This document shows positions 44,430 through 51,999 of a stretch of DNA of 64,000 bases, piece by piece (the first letter of the stretch is position 1; each line of letters opens with the position of its first letter). The notes under the pieces were generated by a model that searched no databases, had not been told where the DNA came from, and worked only from the letters and a program-made list of their open reading frames with translations. The position numbers and the translations under genes were made by a program. This DNA is from JASHUC01 sp963849095 (GTDB lineage Bacteria; Pseudomonadota; Gammaproteobacteria; Steroidobacterales; Steroidobacteraceae), in contig CAWKGA010000002.1 of the NCBI GenBank assembly GCA_963849095.1, positions 1 to 64,000 on the forward strand, written 5' to 3'.

Positions 44430-45326
44430 TCATTCGAAGTAGGCGACCGTGCGGAACTCGACGCTCGAGCGAGGCTTCGCGTGGGCGAAGCTCGTGTCGC
44501 GAAAGGCTGTGTGGGGCGTGCGCAAGGCTTTGCTGCGGTCGGAATCGTGGAACTTGACGAGCAGTGCCTCGTCGCGAGTCATGTTCGAGAAGTACCACCA
44601 GCGGTGCGCCGGGCTGAAGTGGAAGATGGCGGCGCCGGGAACCGTGTCCTCGTTCGGCATCTCACCGAGCATGGTGGCCTCGTCGGGCAACTGATCCACG
44701 ACGAACATGGTGTTGGTGGTGCCTTCCTCGAGACGCACGCTGCGTGCATCGCACACGGCGAGCGGCATGTCCTGCGGCGGCTCGGAGAAGGCGCGCCAGA
44801 AGCTCGAGAAGATGTAGCGCGAATAGCCTTTGCCGTCCGGAAAGACCCGCTCGTAAGTCGCCCGCGCCATGCGGTCCGCGCGGTCGGGCGCGGTATCCAC
44901 GTGCGCCTCGCCCGCCGGCGGCTGAACACCGCCGCGGTGGGTATAGCCCGCGGCCGGGCGCCGGAACTGCGATAGATCGCCCGAGGTGCGCGCCATCCAG
45001 CCGAGCGCGGCGACACGCGAGGCTCCGGTGAGCGCTCTCACGGCCTCGGCCACCTCCGCGGGGTAGGCCGCATCGACTTCGTCCTTGTCGAAGAAGTTGG
45101 CGACGGCGCTGCGATGCGGGATCAACACGAAGCCGTGCGTGTCGAGCGTGAAATGACCCGCGATGGAGCGTCCGTCGCGCACCTTGACCACGTGAGCCTC
45201 GTACCGGCCCGTGTTGTGCTCCACGCCGGGTGCGACGAAGCGGCGGTTGACGAACGACCCGGGGGCGACGTAGGCGATCTCCGCTTCGACGCTGCGGACC
45301 GAGTCTTCGAGATTTGCCGCCGACAT
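44430..45326 (-). CDS. CmcJ/NvfI-family oxidoreductase-like protein
   Basis: 298 aa. The TxTxGFVLIPHRS segment, MWR-like WWYFSNM and the C-terminal HDSDRSKALRTPHTAF belong to the CmcJ/NvfI (GA4-desaturase-like) family, whose better-known members act in cephamycin and fungal meroterpenoid synthesis. Start MSAANLEDSV at 45326 is preferred over an ATG eight codons upstream. It is in line with the LigM-like and GMC genes. Its role next to them is unknown; hydroxylation or methoxy handling of an aromatic intermediate is a guess. Confidence 0.75.
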   Translation of the reverse strand: MSAANLEDSVRSVEAEIAYVAPGSFVNRRFVAPGVEHNTGRYEAHVVKVRDGRSIAGHFTLDTHGFVLIPHRSAVANFFDKDEVDAAYPAEVAEAVRALTGASRVAALGWMARTSGDLSQFRRPAAGYTHRGGVQPPAGEAHVDTAPDRADRMARATYERVFPDGKGYSRYIFSSFWRAFSEPPQDMPLAVCDARSVRLEEGTTNTMFVVDQLPDEATMLGEMPNEDTVPGAAIFHFSPAHRWWYFSNMTRDEALLVKFHDSDRSKALRTPHTAFRDTSFAHAKPRSSVEFRTVAYFE

Positions 45327-45436
45327 CACGTGCCCTCGCGCAGGCTCCATCCGATGCGGTCAATCCGCGCCTGCGCCGGCGGAATGTAGTGGACGGCCGA
45401 CCGGGGCGCAAGCCGCGCCCGGGGGCCTGGCGGAGC

Positions 45437-45661
45437 TCAAGTGAGGAGGATACCCACGCCGCCTGTCCGGGGATCGAATACGATCCGCGCCTCGCCCCGT
45501 TCGAGCTGGCGCATCACCTGCGCGACCTTGCTCTCGAGCGAGATCTCACGCTCGCCGTAATCCGTCCCCTCCCGCAGCACGAACGCCTCGACGACGCCCC
45601 GCAGCGCTTGAGCGGACAGCGCTCGGTACGGCACTTCGATGGATTCCAAAGGCTCGCTCAA
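45437..45661 (-). CDS. YheU family (UPF0270) protein
   Basis: 74 aa. IEVPYRALSAQALRGVVEAF, REGTDYGE and GEARIVFDP are the UPF0270 signature. The function is unknown. It is widespread in gammaproteobacteria and supports that assignment. It is 18 bases after the SDR gene, in the same direction. Confidence 0.88.
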   Translation of the reverse strand: MSEPLESIEVPYRALSAQALRGVVEAFVLREGTDYGEREISLESKVAQVMRQLERGEARIVFDPRTGGVGILLT

Positions 45662-45679
45662 CGGCGTCGGCCTGGAGGC

Positions 45680-46474
45680 TCAGACGATCGCTCGCACCAC
45701 TCCGCCATCGACACGCAGCGCGGCGCCCGTCGTCGCGGAGGCCTTGGCGCTGCAGACGTAGGCAATCAGAGAGGCCACTTCGGCCGTCGTGGCGAACCGC
45801 TGAAGGATCGAGGATGGCCGGACGGTCGAGAAGAACTCGCGCTCGAGGGTCGCCGCATCCTTGCCGCTCGCGGCCGCGGCCTCTTGGACGTAGCGGCTCA
45901 CACCCTCGGATGCGGTGGGCCCGGGAAGCACGCTGTTCACCGTGACATTCGTGCCGGTCAGGCTCTCCGCGAGGCCGCGCGCCACCGCGATCTGCGCTGT
46001 CTTCGTCACGCCGTAGTGGATCATCTCCTGCGGGATCTGCACGCCCGATTCGCTCGACACGAACACGACCCGCCCCCAGTTGCGCGCGCGCATGCCGCGG
46101 AGGTAATGACGGCTGAGCCGCACGCCGCTCATGACATTGGCCTCGAAGAAGCGCAGCCACTCGGCGTCCGAGATCTCCTCGAAGCGCTTCGGCTCGAAGA
46201 TTCCCATGTTGTTGACGAGCACGTCCGCTTCCGGGTGCGCCGCGGTCACCCGCGCGCAGCCGTCGGCCGTGCTCACGTCTGCGGCCACTCCCTCCACGCG
46301 GGCATAGGGCACGGCTTTGCGCAGCTGAGCCAGCGCGGCGTCAACTCGCTCCGCCGTGCGGCCGTTGACGATGACGCGGGCGCCCTCGCGGGCGAGCGCC
46401 TCAGCCGTGGCGAACCCGATGCCGGCCGTCGAGCCGGTGACGAGGGCTAGTTTGGCGCTCAGTCCGAGGTCCAT
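45680..46474 (-). CDS. short-chain dehydrogenase/reductase
   Basis: 264 aa classical SDR. Cofactor loop TGSTAGIG (14-21), NNMG, catalytic Ser in VSSESG, and YGVTK for Tyr/Lys. The C-terminal VDGGVVRAIV is typical. Resembles 3-oxoacyl-reductase-like enzymes of catabolic clusters. The substrate is not predictable. First gene of the leftward set SDR, UPF0270, CmcJ-like, LigM-like, GMC, and divergent from the leuA leader across 47 bases. Confidence 0.88.
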   Translation of the reverse strand: MDLGLSAKLALVTGSTAGIGFATAEALAREGARVIVNGRTAERVDAALAQLRKAVPYARVEGVAADVSTADGCARVTAAHPEADVLVNNMGIFEPKRFEEISDAEWLRFFEANVMSGVRLSRHYLRGMRARNWGRVVFVSSESGVQIPQEMIHYGVTKTAQIAVARGLAESLTGTNVTVNSVLPGPTASEGVSRYVQEAAAASGKDAATLEREFFSTVRPSSILQRFATTAEVASLIAYVCSAKASATTGAALRVDGGVVRAIV

Positions 46475-46521
46475 GATCGTGCTCCTGGCATTTGCGGATC
46501 ATCGGTGCTAGGGTCCCACCC

Positions 46522-46647
46522 ATGTCTCTTCGCGCGATTTCCGCAGTCCTTCCGCGATACGGCGCATTCGCGCCGGGATCGCCTGCGCCCTCGTTCCTCG
46601 CGCTGCGCTCTCTCGCGCTTCTGCTCCTGCGCCGCCAGGCGCACTAA
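46522..46647 (+). CDS. Leu-rich leader peptide of leuA
   Basis: 41 codons with 9 Leu, including codons 33-36 (CTT CTG CTC CTG, 46618-46629), followed by Arg-Arg-Gln-Ala-His and TAA. It lies 103 bases before leuA. Such a peptide is the sensor of leucine attenuation in proteobacteria: a ribosome stalled on Leu codons changes downstream RNA folding. Four mutually exclusive segments can be drawn (see the regulatory entry). It has no similarity to other proteins beyond composition. Confidence 0.6.
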   Translation: MSLRAISAVLPRYGAFAPGSPAPSFLALRSLALLLLRRQAH

Positions 46648-46685
46648 CCCCTCGACGCGCCACCGGCCGGCGCTCACAAGGCCGG
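46628..46685 (+). promoter_or_regulatory. candidate leucine attenuator hairpins
   Basis: Segment 1 TGCGCC (46628-46633) pairs with segment 2 GGCGCA (46638-46643). Segment 2 can instead pair with segment 3 GCGCC (46657-46661). Segment 3 can pair with segment 4 GGCGC (46669-46673). CCGGCC (46663-46668) also pairs with GGCCGG (46680-46685). Segment 1 directly follows the Leu codons. There is no U-tract, so termination would need another mechanism. Confidence 0.45.
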
Positions 46686-46750
46686 AACCGATCGATCGTT
46701 CCACCCGCGGACTGGAGGTTGCTCCGTGCCGCCTGCGAGAGACTGGCCTC

Positions 46751-48454
46751 ATGTTGACACATCCCTCCTCGAAATATCGCGCCTTTGCGCCCATCGAACT
46801 GCCGGACCGGCGCTGGCCGGACCGGACCCTGACGGCGCCCCCGATCTGGTGCAGCGTCGACTTACGTGACGGCAATCAAGCCCTCATCGAGCCCATGGAC
46901 TCGCGACGGAAGCTCACGATGTTCCGCGAGCTCGTGCGGATCGGTTTCAAGGAAATCGAGATCGGGTTTCCCGCCGCCTCGCAGACCGAGTTCAACTTCG
47001 TGCGGGAGCTCATCGAGTCGGACCAGATTCCGGACGACGTGACCGTGCAGGTCCTCACTCAGGCGCGGCCGGAGCTCATCGAGCGGACGCTCGAGGCGCT
47101 CCGCGGCGTGCGCCGGGCGATCGTGCATCTTTACAACTCCACCTCGGCCGTGCAGCGGCGGGTGGTGTTCAACCTCGACCGCGCCGGCATCACCGCGATC
47201 GCCGTGAGAGGGGCAACGCTCATCCGGCAGCTCGCGGAGCGGCAGCCGCGGACCGACTGGAGGTTCCAGTACAGTCCGGAGAGCTTCACCGGCACCGAGC
47301 TCGATTACGCGGTGGAGATTTGCGATGCCGTGACCGCCGTGTGGGAGCCGACCCTCTCGCGGAAGTGCATCCTCAATCTTCCCGCGACGGTCGAGATGGC
47401 AACGCCGAACGTGTACGCCGATCAGATCGAATGGTTCGGCCGGCACGTCGCGCGGCGCGACAGCATCACGCTCAGCGTCCATCCGCACAACGATCGCGGC
47501 ACGGGAGTCGCCGCCGCGGAGCTGGCCATGATGGCCGGCGCCGAGCGCGTGGAGGGAACGCTGTTCGGCAACGGCGAGCGCACCGGGAACGTGGACATCG
47601 TGACGCTCGCGCTCAATCTCTACACGCAGGGGGTGAGCCCCCGGCTCGATCTGTCGAACATCAACTCGATCGCCCGCTGCGCGGAGGCGTGCACACAGCT
47701 GCCGGTGCATCCCCGGCATCCGTATGCGGGAGATCTCGTGTTCACGGCGTTCTCGGGCTCGCACCAGGACGCCATCCACAAGGGCCTGGCGGCCCGCGAT
47801 CCAGCGGGCCCGTGGGAGATACCCTACCTGCCGCTCGATCCGGCGGATCTCGGACGATCCTACGAATCGATCATCCGCATCAACAGCCAATCAGGCAAGG
47901 GCGGCATCGCCTATCTTCTGCAGCGCGACTACCAGCTCACGCTGCCGCGCCGCTTGCAGATCGAGTTCAGCCGCCTGGTGCAGAGCGCCGCCGACGGTTC
48001 GGGCAAGGAGCTCGCCTCTCACGAGGTCTTAAGGCTGTTCGAGACCGAGTACCTCGCGCACGAGGGACCGTGGAGCTATCGAGGACATCAGCTCGCGGCC
48101 TCCGGGGACGGAGCCGACCGCGAGCACATCACTCTGCACCTCGACACCGGCGATGAGACGCTGACCGTACGCGGCGCGGGATCGGGACCCATCGACGCTG
48201 CCGTGCACGCGCTCGGCCTGCCCATCGACGTGGTGGCATACCATGAGCACTCGTGCGGCGCGGGCAGCGATGCGCTCGCCGTGGCCTACGTCGAGATCGC
48301 GGCTCCCGGGGGCGCAACCCTGTTCGGCGTAGGCCGCCATCCAAACATCGTCACGGCATCGCTCCTGGCGCTGCTGTCGGCGGTCAACCGAGCTGCAGCG
48401 TCCGGTGCGCTTTCCCGGCCGTCGCGCGAGAGGGGCCGACCGAGCCTTGCCTAG
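46751..48454 (+). CDS. leuA: 2-isopropylmalate synthase LeuA, long (LeuA2/actinobacterial-like) type
   Basis: 567 aa. The catalytic HMGL-like barrel opens with WCSVDLRDGNQAL and carries metal ligands in VHPHNDRGTG. The C-terminal allosteric domain (about 430-567) has GSGPIDAAVHAL and ends in the Gly-rich region that binds leucine. It condenses acetyl-CoA with 2-oxoisovalerate. The start at 46751 has GAGAG upstream, and earlier sequence in frame is not conserved. The SSKYRAFAPIELPDRRWP start and the length are those of the alpha-isopropylmalate synthases of the 560-aa group. Feedback by Leu and leader attenuation would give double control. Confidence 0.95.
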   Translation: MLTHPSSKYRAFAPIELPDRRWPDRTLTAPPIWCSVDLRDGNQALIEPMDSRRKLTMFRELVRIGFKEIEIGFPAASQTEFNFVRELIESDQIPDDVTVQVLTQARPELIERTLEALRGVRRAIVHLYNSTSAVQRRVVFNLDRAGITAIAVRGATLIRQLAERQPRTDWRFQYSPESFTGTELDYAVEICDAVTAVWEPTLSRKCILNLPATVEMATPNVYADQIEWFGRHVARRDSITLSVHPHNDRGTGVAAAELAMMAGAERVEGTLFGNGERTGNVDIVTLALNLYTQGVSPRLDLSNINSIARCAEACTQLPVHPRHPYAGDLVFTAFSGSHQDAIHKGLAARDPAGPWEIPYLPLDPADLGRSYESIIRINSQSGKGGIAYLLQRDYQLTLPRRLQIEFSRLVQSAADGSGKELASHEVLRLFETEYLAHEGPWSYRGHQLAASGDGADREHITLHLDTGDETLTVRGAGSGPIDAAVHALGLPIDVVAYHEHSCGAGSDALAVAYVEIAAPGGATLFGVGRHPNIVTASLLALLSAVNRAAASGALSRPSRERGRPSLA

Positions 48455-48705
48455 TGCAGCGTCGCGGCCGTCCCCGGAGCGCGGAGGCCGCGCCACGCAT
48501 CGGCCAGACGCTTCATGCGCGTGAGCCAGCGAAAGGTCCAATCCTCGGCCCGTTCGGCCTTGCGCCACTCGCCGGCCAGACGATAACGGATAGCCTTTGC
48601 AGCCCATGCGTCGCAGCGCGCGCTGGCGCGCCGATGCTGTAGGTACATTTTCTCTATGTATGACATAGTCTTACGTGACATATCTGATGTATAGAAGCGC
48701 TTCAT
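48451..48705 (-). CDS. small hypothetical protein
   Basis: 84 aa, basic, rich in Arg, Trp and Ala, predicted mostly helical (SYIEKMYLQHRRASAR, then WRKAERAEDWTFRWLTRMKRL). No family recognised. The 5' end lies in an AT-rich patch (48640-48700) unlike the surrounding DNA, which may hold its promoter, with TGACATA repeated at 48661 and 48676. Start ATG choices at 48703-48705 and two further ATGs within 16 codons are all without a clear ribosome site. The stop overlaps leuA by 4 bases. Confidence 0.5.
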   Translation of the reverse strand: MKRFYTSDMSRKTMSYIEKMYLQHRRASARCDAWAAKAIRYRLAGEWRKAERAEDWTFRWLTRMKRLADAWRGLRAPGTAATLH

Positions 48706-48804
48706 GAGAAAGGGGCGCTCCCAGGCGCAGCAAGCTTCGGACCCGAGCCCGCGATCGAAGCGCGTGTATCCTGCGCCGCGTGAGCGAGCGAGCGCCGCAA
48801 CCGC

Positions 48805-49626
48805 ATGCACCCTGACTTCGACAGCGTCCGCACGGGCGAGCGGACACTGCGCTACATCAGCCGCGGCGAGGGGACGCCGGCGGTCATCATCGATCAAGGC
48901 GCGGGACTCTCGATCGAAGCGTCCTCTCTGCGGCCGATCCTCGCCGGCTGGCCGCGAGTGCTGCGCCAGATCGAGAAGACGACGCGCGTGGTCATGCACG
49001 ACCGCGCCGGTCTCGGCTGGAGCAGCGAGCCCTCGAGGCCGCGCACCAGCGCCGAGATGGTTCACGACCTGCGCAGAGTGCTGCAACACGCGCGCATCGC
49101 CCCGCCCTACGTGCTGGTCGGTCACTCGATCGGCGGCTTCAACATGCGGGTCTTCGCAAGCGAGCGTCCACGGGAGATCGCGGGCATGGTGCTGGTCGAC
49201 TCCTCGCACCCCGAGCAGTGGAGGCGCTTTGCCAAGATCCTGCCGCCGCGGTCCGTACGCGAGTCCGCGATCATCCGGCGGCTTCGCGGATGGTCCGAGC
49301 CGACCGTGAGCGGCGAGCGCATCGACTTCACGATGAGCGCCGAGCAGGTCCGCTCGACGGGCCCGCTCGAGGACAAGCCCCTCGTCGTCCTGTCGCACAG
49401 TCCGGACACGCTGCGTCCACCGGGACTTCCCGCCGACCTCGCCGGGAAGCTCGAGGGGGTCTGGAGCGAGCTGCAGAGGGATCTGCTCGGACTCTCGCGG
49501 CGAAGCACTCAGGTCGTTGCGACTCACGCCGGCCATCACATTCAACTGGACGAGCCGCAGCTCGTCGTGGACGCCATCCTCAAGGTGCTCCGCGAGGCTC
49601 GCGCCGCCCCTCGAGCGCTGCATTGA
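48805..49626 (+). CDS. alpha/beta hydrolase
   Basis: 273 aa alpha/beta hydrolase fold. Nucleophile Ser108 in VGHSIGGF, an oxyanion region DQGAG, and the C-terminal His in THAGHHIQLDEP. The substrate is unknown. No signal peptide is evident, so it is probably cytoplasmic. It begins 99 bases after the small hypothetical gene (opposite strand) and ends 74 bases before the aromatic leader peptide. Confidence 0.88.
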   Translation: MHPDFDSVRTGERTLRYISRGEGTPAVIIDQGAGLSIEASSLRPILAGWPRVLRQIEKTTRVVMHDRAGLGWSSEPSRPRTSAEMVHDLRRVLQHARIAPPYVLVGHSIGGFNMRVFASERPREIAGMVLVDSSHPEQWRRFAKILPPRSVRESAIIRRLRGWSEPTVSGERIDFTMSAEQVRSTGPLEDKPLVVLSHSPDTLRPPGLPADLAGKLEGVWSELQRDLLGLSRRSTQVVATHAGHHIQLDEPQLVVDAILKVLREARAAPRALH

Positions 49627-49700
49627 TCGCGGTGCCGGACGGCAGCGACCCGAGGGTCGCGGACTTGCAGCGATCTCGGCCGGTATGTTATTAGTGGCTG

Positions 49701-49781
49701 ATGATCGAGTGTCGCTCCTACCGCCGATTTTACTTTTACTGGTCCGTGCCACCGGCGGCAGCGGGGCAGCATTCGACTTGA
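49701..49781 (+). CDS. aromatic-residue leader peptide before DAHP synthase
   Basis: 26-codon open frame reading MIECRSYRRFYFYWSV and ending in a short Ala/Gly-rich tail, stop TGA. Codons 10-14 are Phe-Tyr-Phe-Tyr-Trp (49728-49742), with another Tyr at codon 7: all three end products of the aromatic pathway. It lies 94 bases before the DAHP synthase start and is followed by an intrinsic terminator. This is the arrangement of attenuator leaders such as those of pheA and trp. A weak promoter (TTGCAG 49665, TTATTA 49688) would start the RNA very near the ATG. Confidence 0.8.
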   Translation: MIECRSYRRFYFYWSVPPAAAGQHST

Positions 49782-49840
49782 AGTTCCCGAAAGAGTCGTA
49801 GCGTTTCCCAGAAAGCCGCCAACCCCTGGCGGCTTTTTTT
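49721..49840 (+). promoter_or_regulatory. aromatic amino-acid attenuator (four pairing segments)
   Basis: Segment 1 CCGCCG (49721-49726) pairs with segment 2 CGGCGG (49753-49758). GGCGGC (49754-49759) can instead pair with segment 3 GCCGCC (49815-49820). Segment 3 pairs with segment 4 GGCGGC (49828-49833) in the terminator. A ribosome held on the Phe/Tyr/Trp codons would cover segment 1, free segment 2 to hold segment 3, and prevent termination. Confidence 0.8.
49812..49840 (+). terminator. intrinsic terminator inside the aromatic attenuator
   Basis: Stem AAAGCCGCCA (49812-49821), loop ACCCC, stem TGGCGGCTTT (49827-49836), continuing in a T-run to 49840. A canonical Rho-independent terminator placed upstream, not downstream, of the DAHP synthase gene. 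Confidence 0.92.
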
Positions 49841-49874
49841 GTCTCCAGGGGACACGCGGACAGAGCCCCAAACC

Positions 49875-50969
49875 GTGCCAAACAAGACCGACGACCTGCG
49901 CATCCGCGAGATGCGCGAATTGACGACCCCCGAGGCGCTTCTCGGCGAGCAGCCCTGCACGGCGCAGGCGGCGTTCACCGTGAACGGCGCGCGGGGCGCC
50001 CTGCAGCGGATCCTGCACGGGGAGGACGACCGGATCGCCGTGGTGATCGGACCCTGCTCCATCCATGACGTGTCCGCCGCGAGGGAATATGCCGCGCGGC
50101 TCGGCCGCGAGCGGGAGCGGCTGAAGGACACTCTCGAGGTGGTGATGCGCGTCTACTTCGAGAAGCCGCGGACCACCGTCGGCTGGAAGGGACTCATCAA
50201 CGATCCGGACCTCGACGGCAGCTTCCGCATCAACGAGGGGCTGCGCCTCGCCCGCCGGCTGCTCCTGGACGTGAATGAGCTCGGATTGCCGGCCGGCTGC
50301 GAGTTCCTCGATATGATCACGCCGCAGTACATCGCCGACTTAGTTTCGTGGGGCGCCATCGGCGCACGGACCACCGAGAGCCAGGTCCATCGCGAGCTCG
50401 CCTCCGGCCTCTCCTGCCCCATGGGGTTCAAGAACGGTACGGACGGCAACGTGAAGATTGCGATCGATGCCGTCCGAGCGGCCTCCGAGCCGCATCACTT
50501 CCTCGCCGTCACCAAGCGGGGGCGCACCGCGATCGCGGCGACGACGGGCAATACCGATTGCCACGTCATTCTGCGCGGCGGCAAGACGCCCAACTTCGAC
50601 GCCCCGAGCGTCGATGCCGCCTGCAGAGAGATGTCGGCCGCGGGTGTAAGGACTTGCGTCATGATCGACGCGAGCCACGGCAACAGCAGCAAGCGACCCG
50701 AGCAACAACCGGCCGTGGTGGACGCCATCGCCCGGCAGATCGAGGCGGGCGACCTCAGAATCGGTGGCGTCATGGTCGAGAGCCATCTCGTCGGGGGCCG
50801 CCAGGAGCTGATCGCCGGCAAACGGCTCGAGTATGGCCAGAGCATCACCGACGGCTGCATCGACTGGACCGCCTCCGTGCAGGTCCTGGAGCGGCTTTCG
50901 CGGGCCGTCGAGCGGCGGCGATCGAAGCGACGCGCGGGAGCCGTCGCGCAGGAGTCCGCCGGCGCCTGA
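49875..50969 (+). CDS. 3-deoxy-7-phosphoheptulonate (DAHP) synthase, class I alpha
   Basis: 364 aa AroF/G/H family enzyme. It condenses phosphoenolpyruvate and erythrose 4-phosphate at the entry of the shikimate pathway. Metal and substrate motifs are VIGPCSIHD, KPRTTVGWKG, GARTTESQVHRE and DASHGNSSKRP. Start GTG 49875 (MPNKTDDLRI) matches the family; the frame also opens at TTG 49839, which lies inside the terminator and is rejected. Which aromatic amino acid inhibits it cannot be told from motifs. The leader suggests sensitivity to all three. Confidence 0.95.
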   Translation: MPNKTDDLRIREMRELTTPEALLGEQPCTAQAAFTVNGARGALQRILHGEDDRIAVVIGPCSIHDVSAAREYAARLGRERERLKDTLEVVMRVYFEKPRTTVGWKGLINDPDLDGSFRINEGLRLARRLLLDVNELGLPAGCEFLDMITPQYIADLVSWGAIGARTTESQVHRELASGLSCPMGFKNGTDGNVKIAIDAVRAASEPHHFLAVTKRGRTAIAATTGNTDCHVILRGGKTPNFDAPSVDAACREMSAAGVRTCVMIDASHGNSSKRPEQQPAVVDAIARQIEAGDLRIGGVMVESHLVGGRQELIAGKRLEYGQSITDGCIDWTASVQVLERLSRAVERRRSKRRAGAVAQESAGA

Positions 50970-51017
50970 GCGAGGATGTGGCGCGCGGCCCGCTGCCGCG
51001 CCGCGGGACCCTCGAGA

Positions 51018-51872
51018 TCAGTACCCCGTGCGGTAGAGCCACTCGACGGCGATCGCCGCCACCATGCAGTAGACTCCGAAGTAGTACCATCGGCCGCGCT
51101 CGAGCCACGCACTGATCCACTTGAGCGCGAGCAGTCCGGCGCCGAACGCGAGTACGCCACCGAGGACGTCGAGTCCCACCGCAGAGTGCATTTCCGCAGA
51201 GGTGAGGGGAGCGCCCTGCGTCCTCAAGCGCAGCGCCTCGCGGACCACGACCGGCGGCGTGAGCACCACGGCGAGCGCGAAGCTGAACGCCTCCGCCGCG
51301 GCCTTCTCGACACCTGCGAGCATCCCGACCGAAATCGTCGCGCCGGAGCGCGAGAAGCCCCGGAACGGCAGGCTCAAGCCCTGGACGAGCCCGATCACCA
51401 CGGACTGACGGACGGTGAGCTCCCGACTCTTCTGGATGCGGCGCTCCAGAAGGTACGAGGCGACAATCAGGACTCCAGCGGCGAACAGCGCCGGCGCGAT
51501 CAGCTCGAGGTGGCTGAATAGCTGCTCCACCTCCGCGTGGCGCGTCGAGCCGAGAATGGCCCTCTCGAGAATCCACGCCACGAGCTCGTAGATCGCCCCC
51601 GTGAGACCCGTCGCGATGACGACGAGCACGCCGAAGCGCACGCAGGTCGCTGACGACGAGAAGTAGTTTCGCCGCCAGTCCTTCCAGAAGTAGGCGATGA
51701 CCGCAAACATCGTCCCGGTGTGCAGCAGAGCCAGAAGCAGCGTGAGCGCCGGCGCCGATGGGTCGAGGCCCATGAGCTTCTCGGCCACCACCACGTGCGC
51801 GGAGCTCGAGATCGGGAGCAGCTCCGCAAAACCCTGGATGATGGCGAGCGCAACGACCTGGATCACCGACAT
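51018..51872 (-). CDS. uppP: undecaprenyl-diphosphatase UppP (BacA)
   Basis: 284 aa polytopic membrane phosphatase that recycles undecaprenyl pyrophosphate for peptidoglycan and other envelope polymers. Motif 1 reads QGFAELLPISSSAH, and motif 2 PFRGFSRSGATISVGM, as in UppP (E. coli has EFLPVSSTGH). About eight membrane helices. It converges with the DAHP synthase at 48 bases. Confidence 0.95.
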   Translation of the reverse strand: MSVIQVVALAIIQGFAELLPISSSAHVVVAEKLMGLDPSAPALTLLLALLHTGTMFAVIAYFWKDWRRNYFSSSATCVRFGVLVVIATGLTGAIYELVAWILERAILGSTRHAEVEQLFSHLELIAPALFAAGVLIVASYLLERRIQKSRELTVRQSVVIGLVQGLSLPFRGFSRSGATISVGMLAGVEKAAAEAFSFALAVVLTPPVVVREALRLRTQGAPLTSAEMHSAVGLDVLGGVLAFGAGLLALKWISAWLERGRWYYFGVYCMVAAIAVEWLYRTGY

Positions 51873-51999
51873 GCTGATTCCTCGTCCTTCACGGCCGCGG
51901 CACTACATCAGCGCAGAACTGCGCCGTCAACTCGAAGTCGAGCTCGAGTTTCGAAGCGCGGCAGGAATTCCATCGGCCGCGCAAACCCACGCGGTGTGG

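Noticed and set aside
48704..49309. 201-codon frame overlapping the alpha/beta hydrolase
   Set aside because: It lies in another frame of the same strand and lacks the GHSIGG motif; the hydrolase frame is clearly the coding one.
49839..49874. TTG start for DAHP synthase at 49839
   Set aside because: It falls inside the T-run of the terminator, and the added residues are not conserved; GTG 49875 fits the family start.
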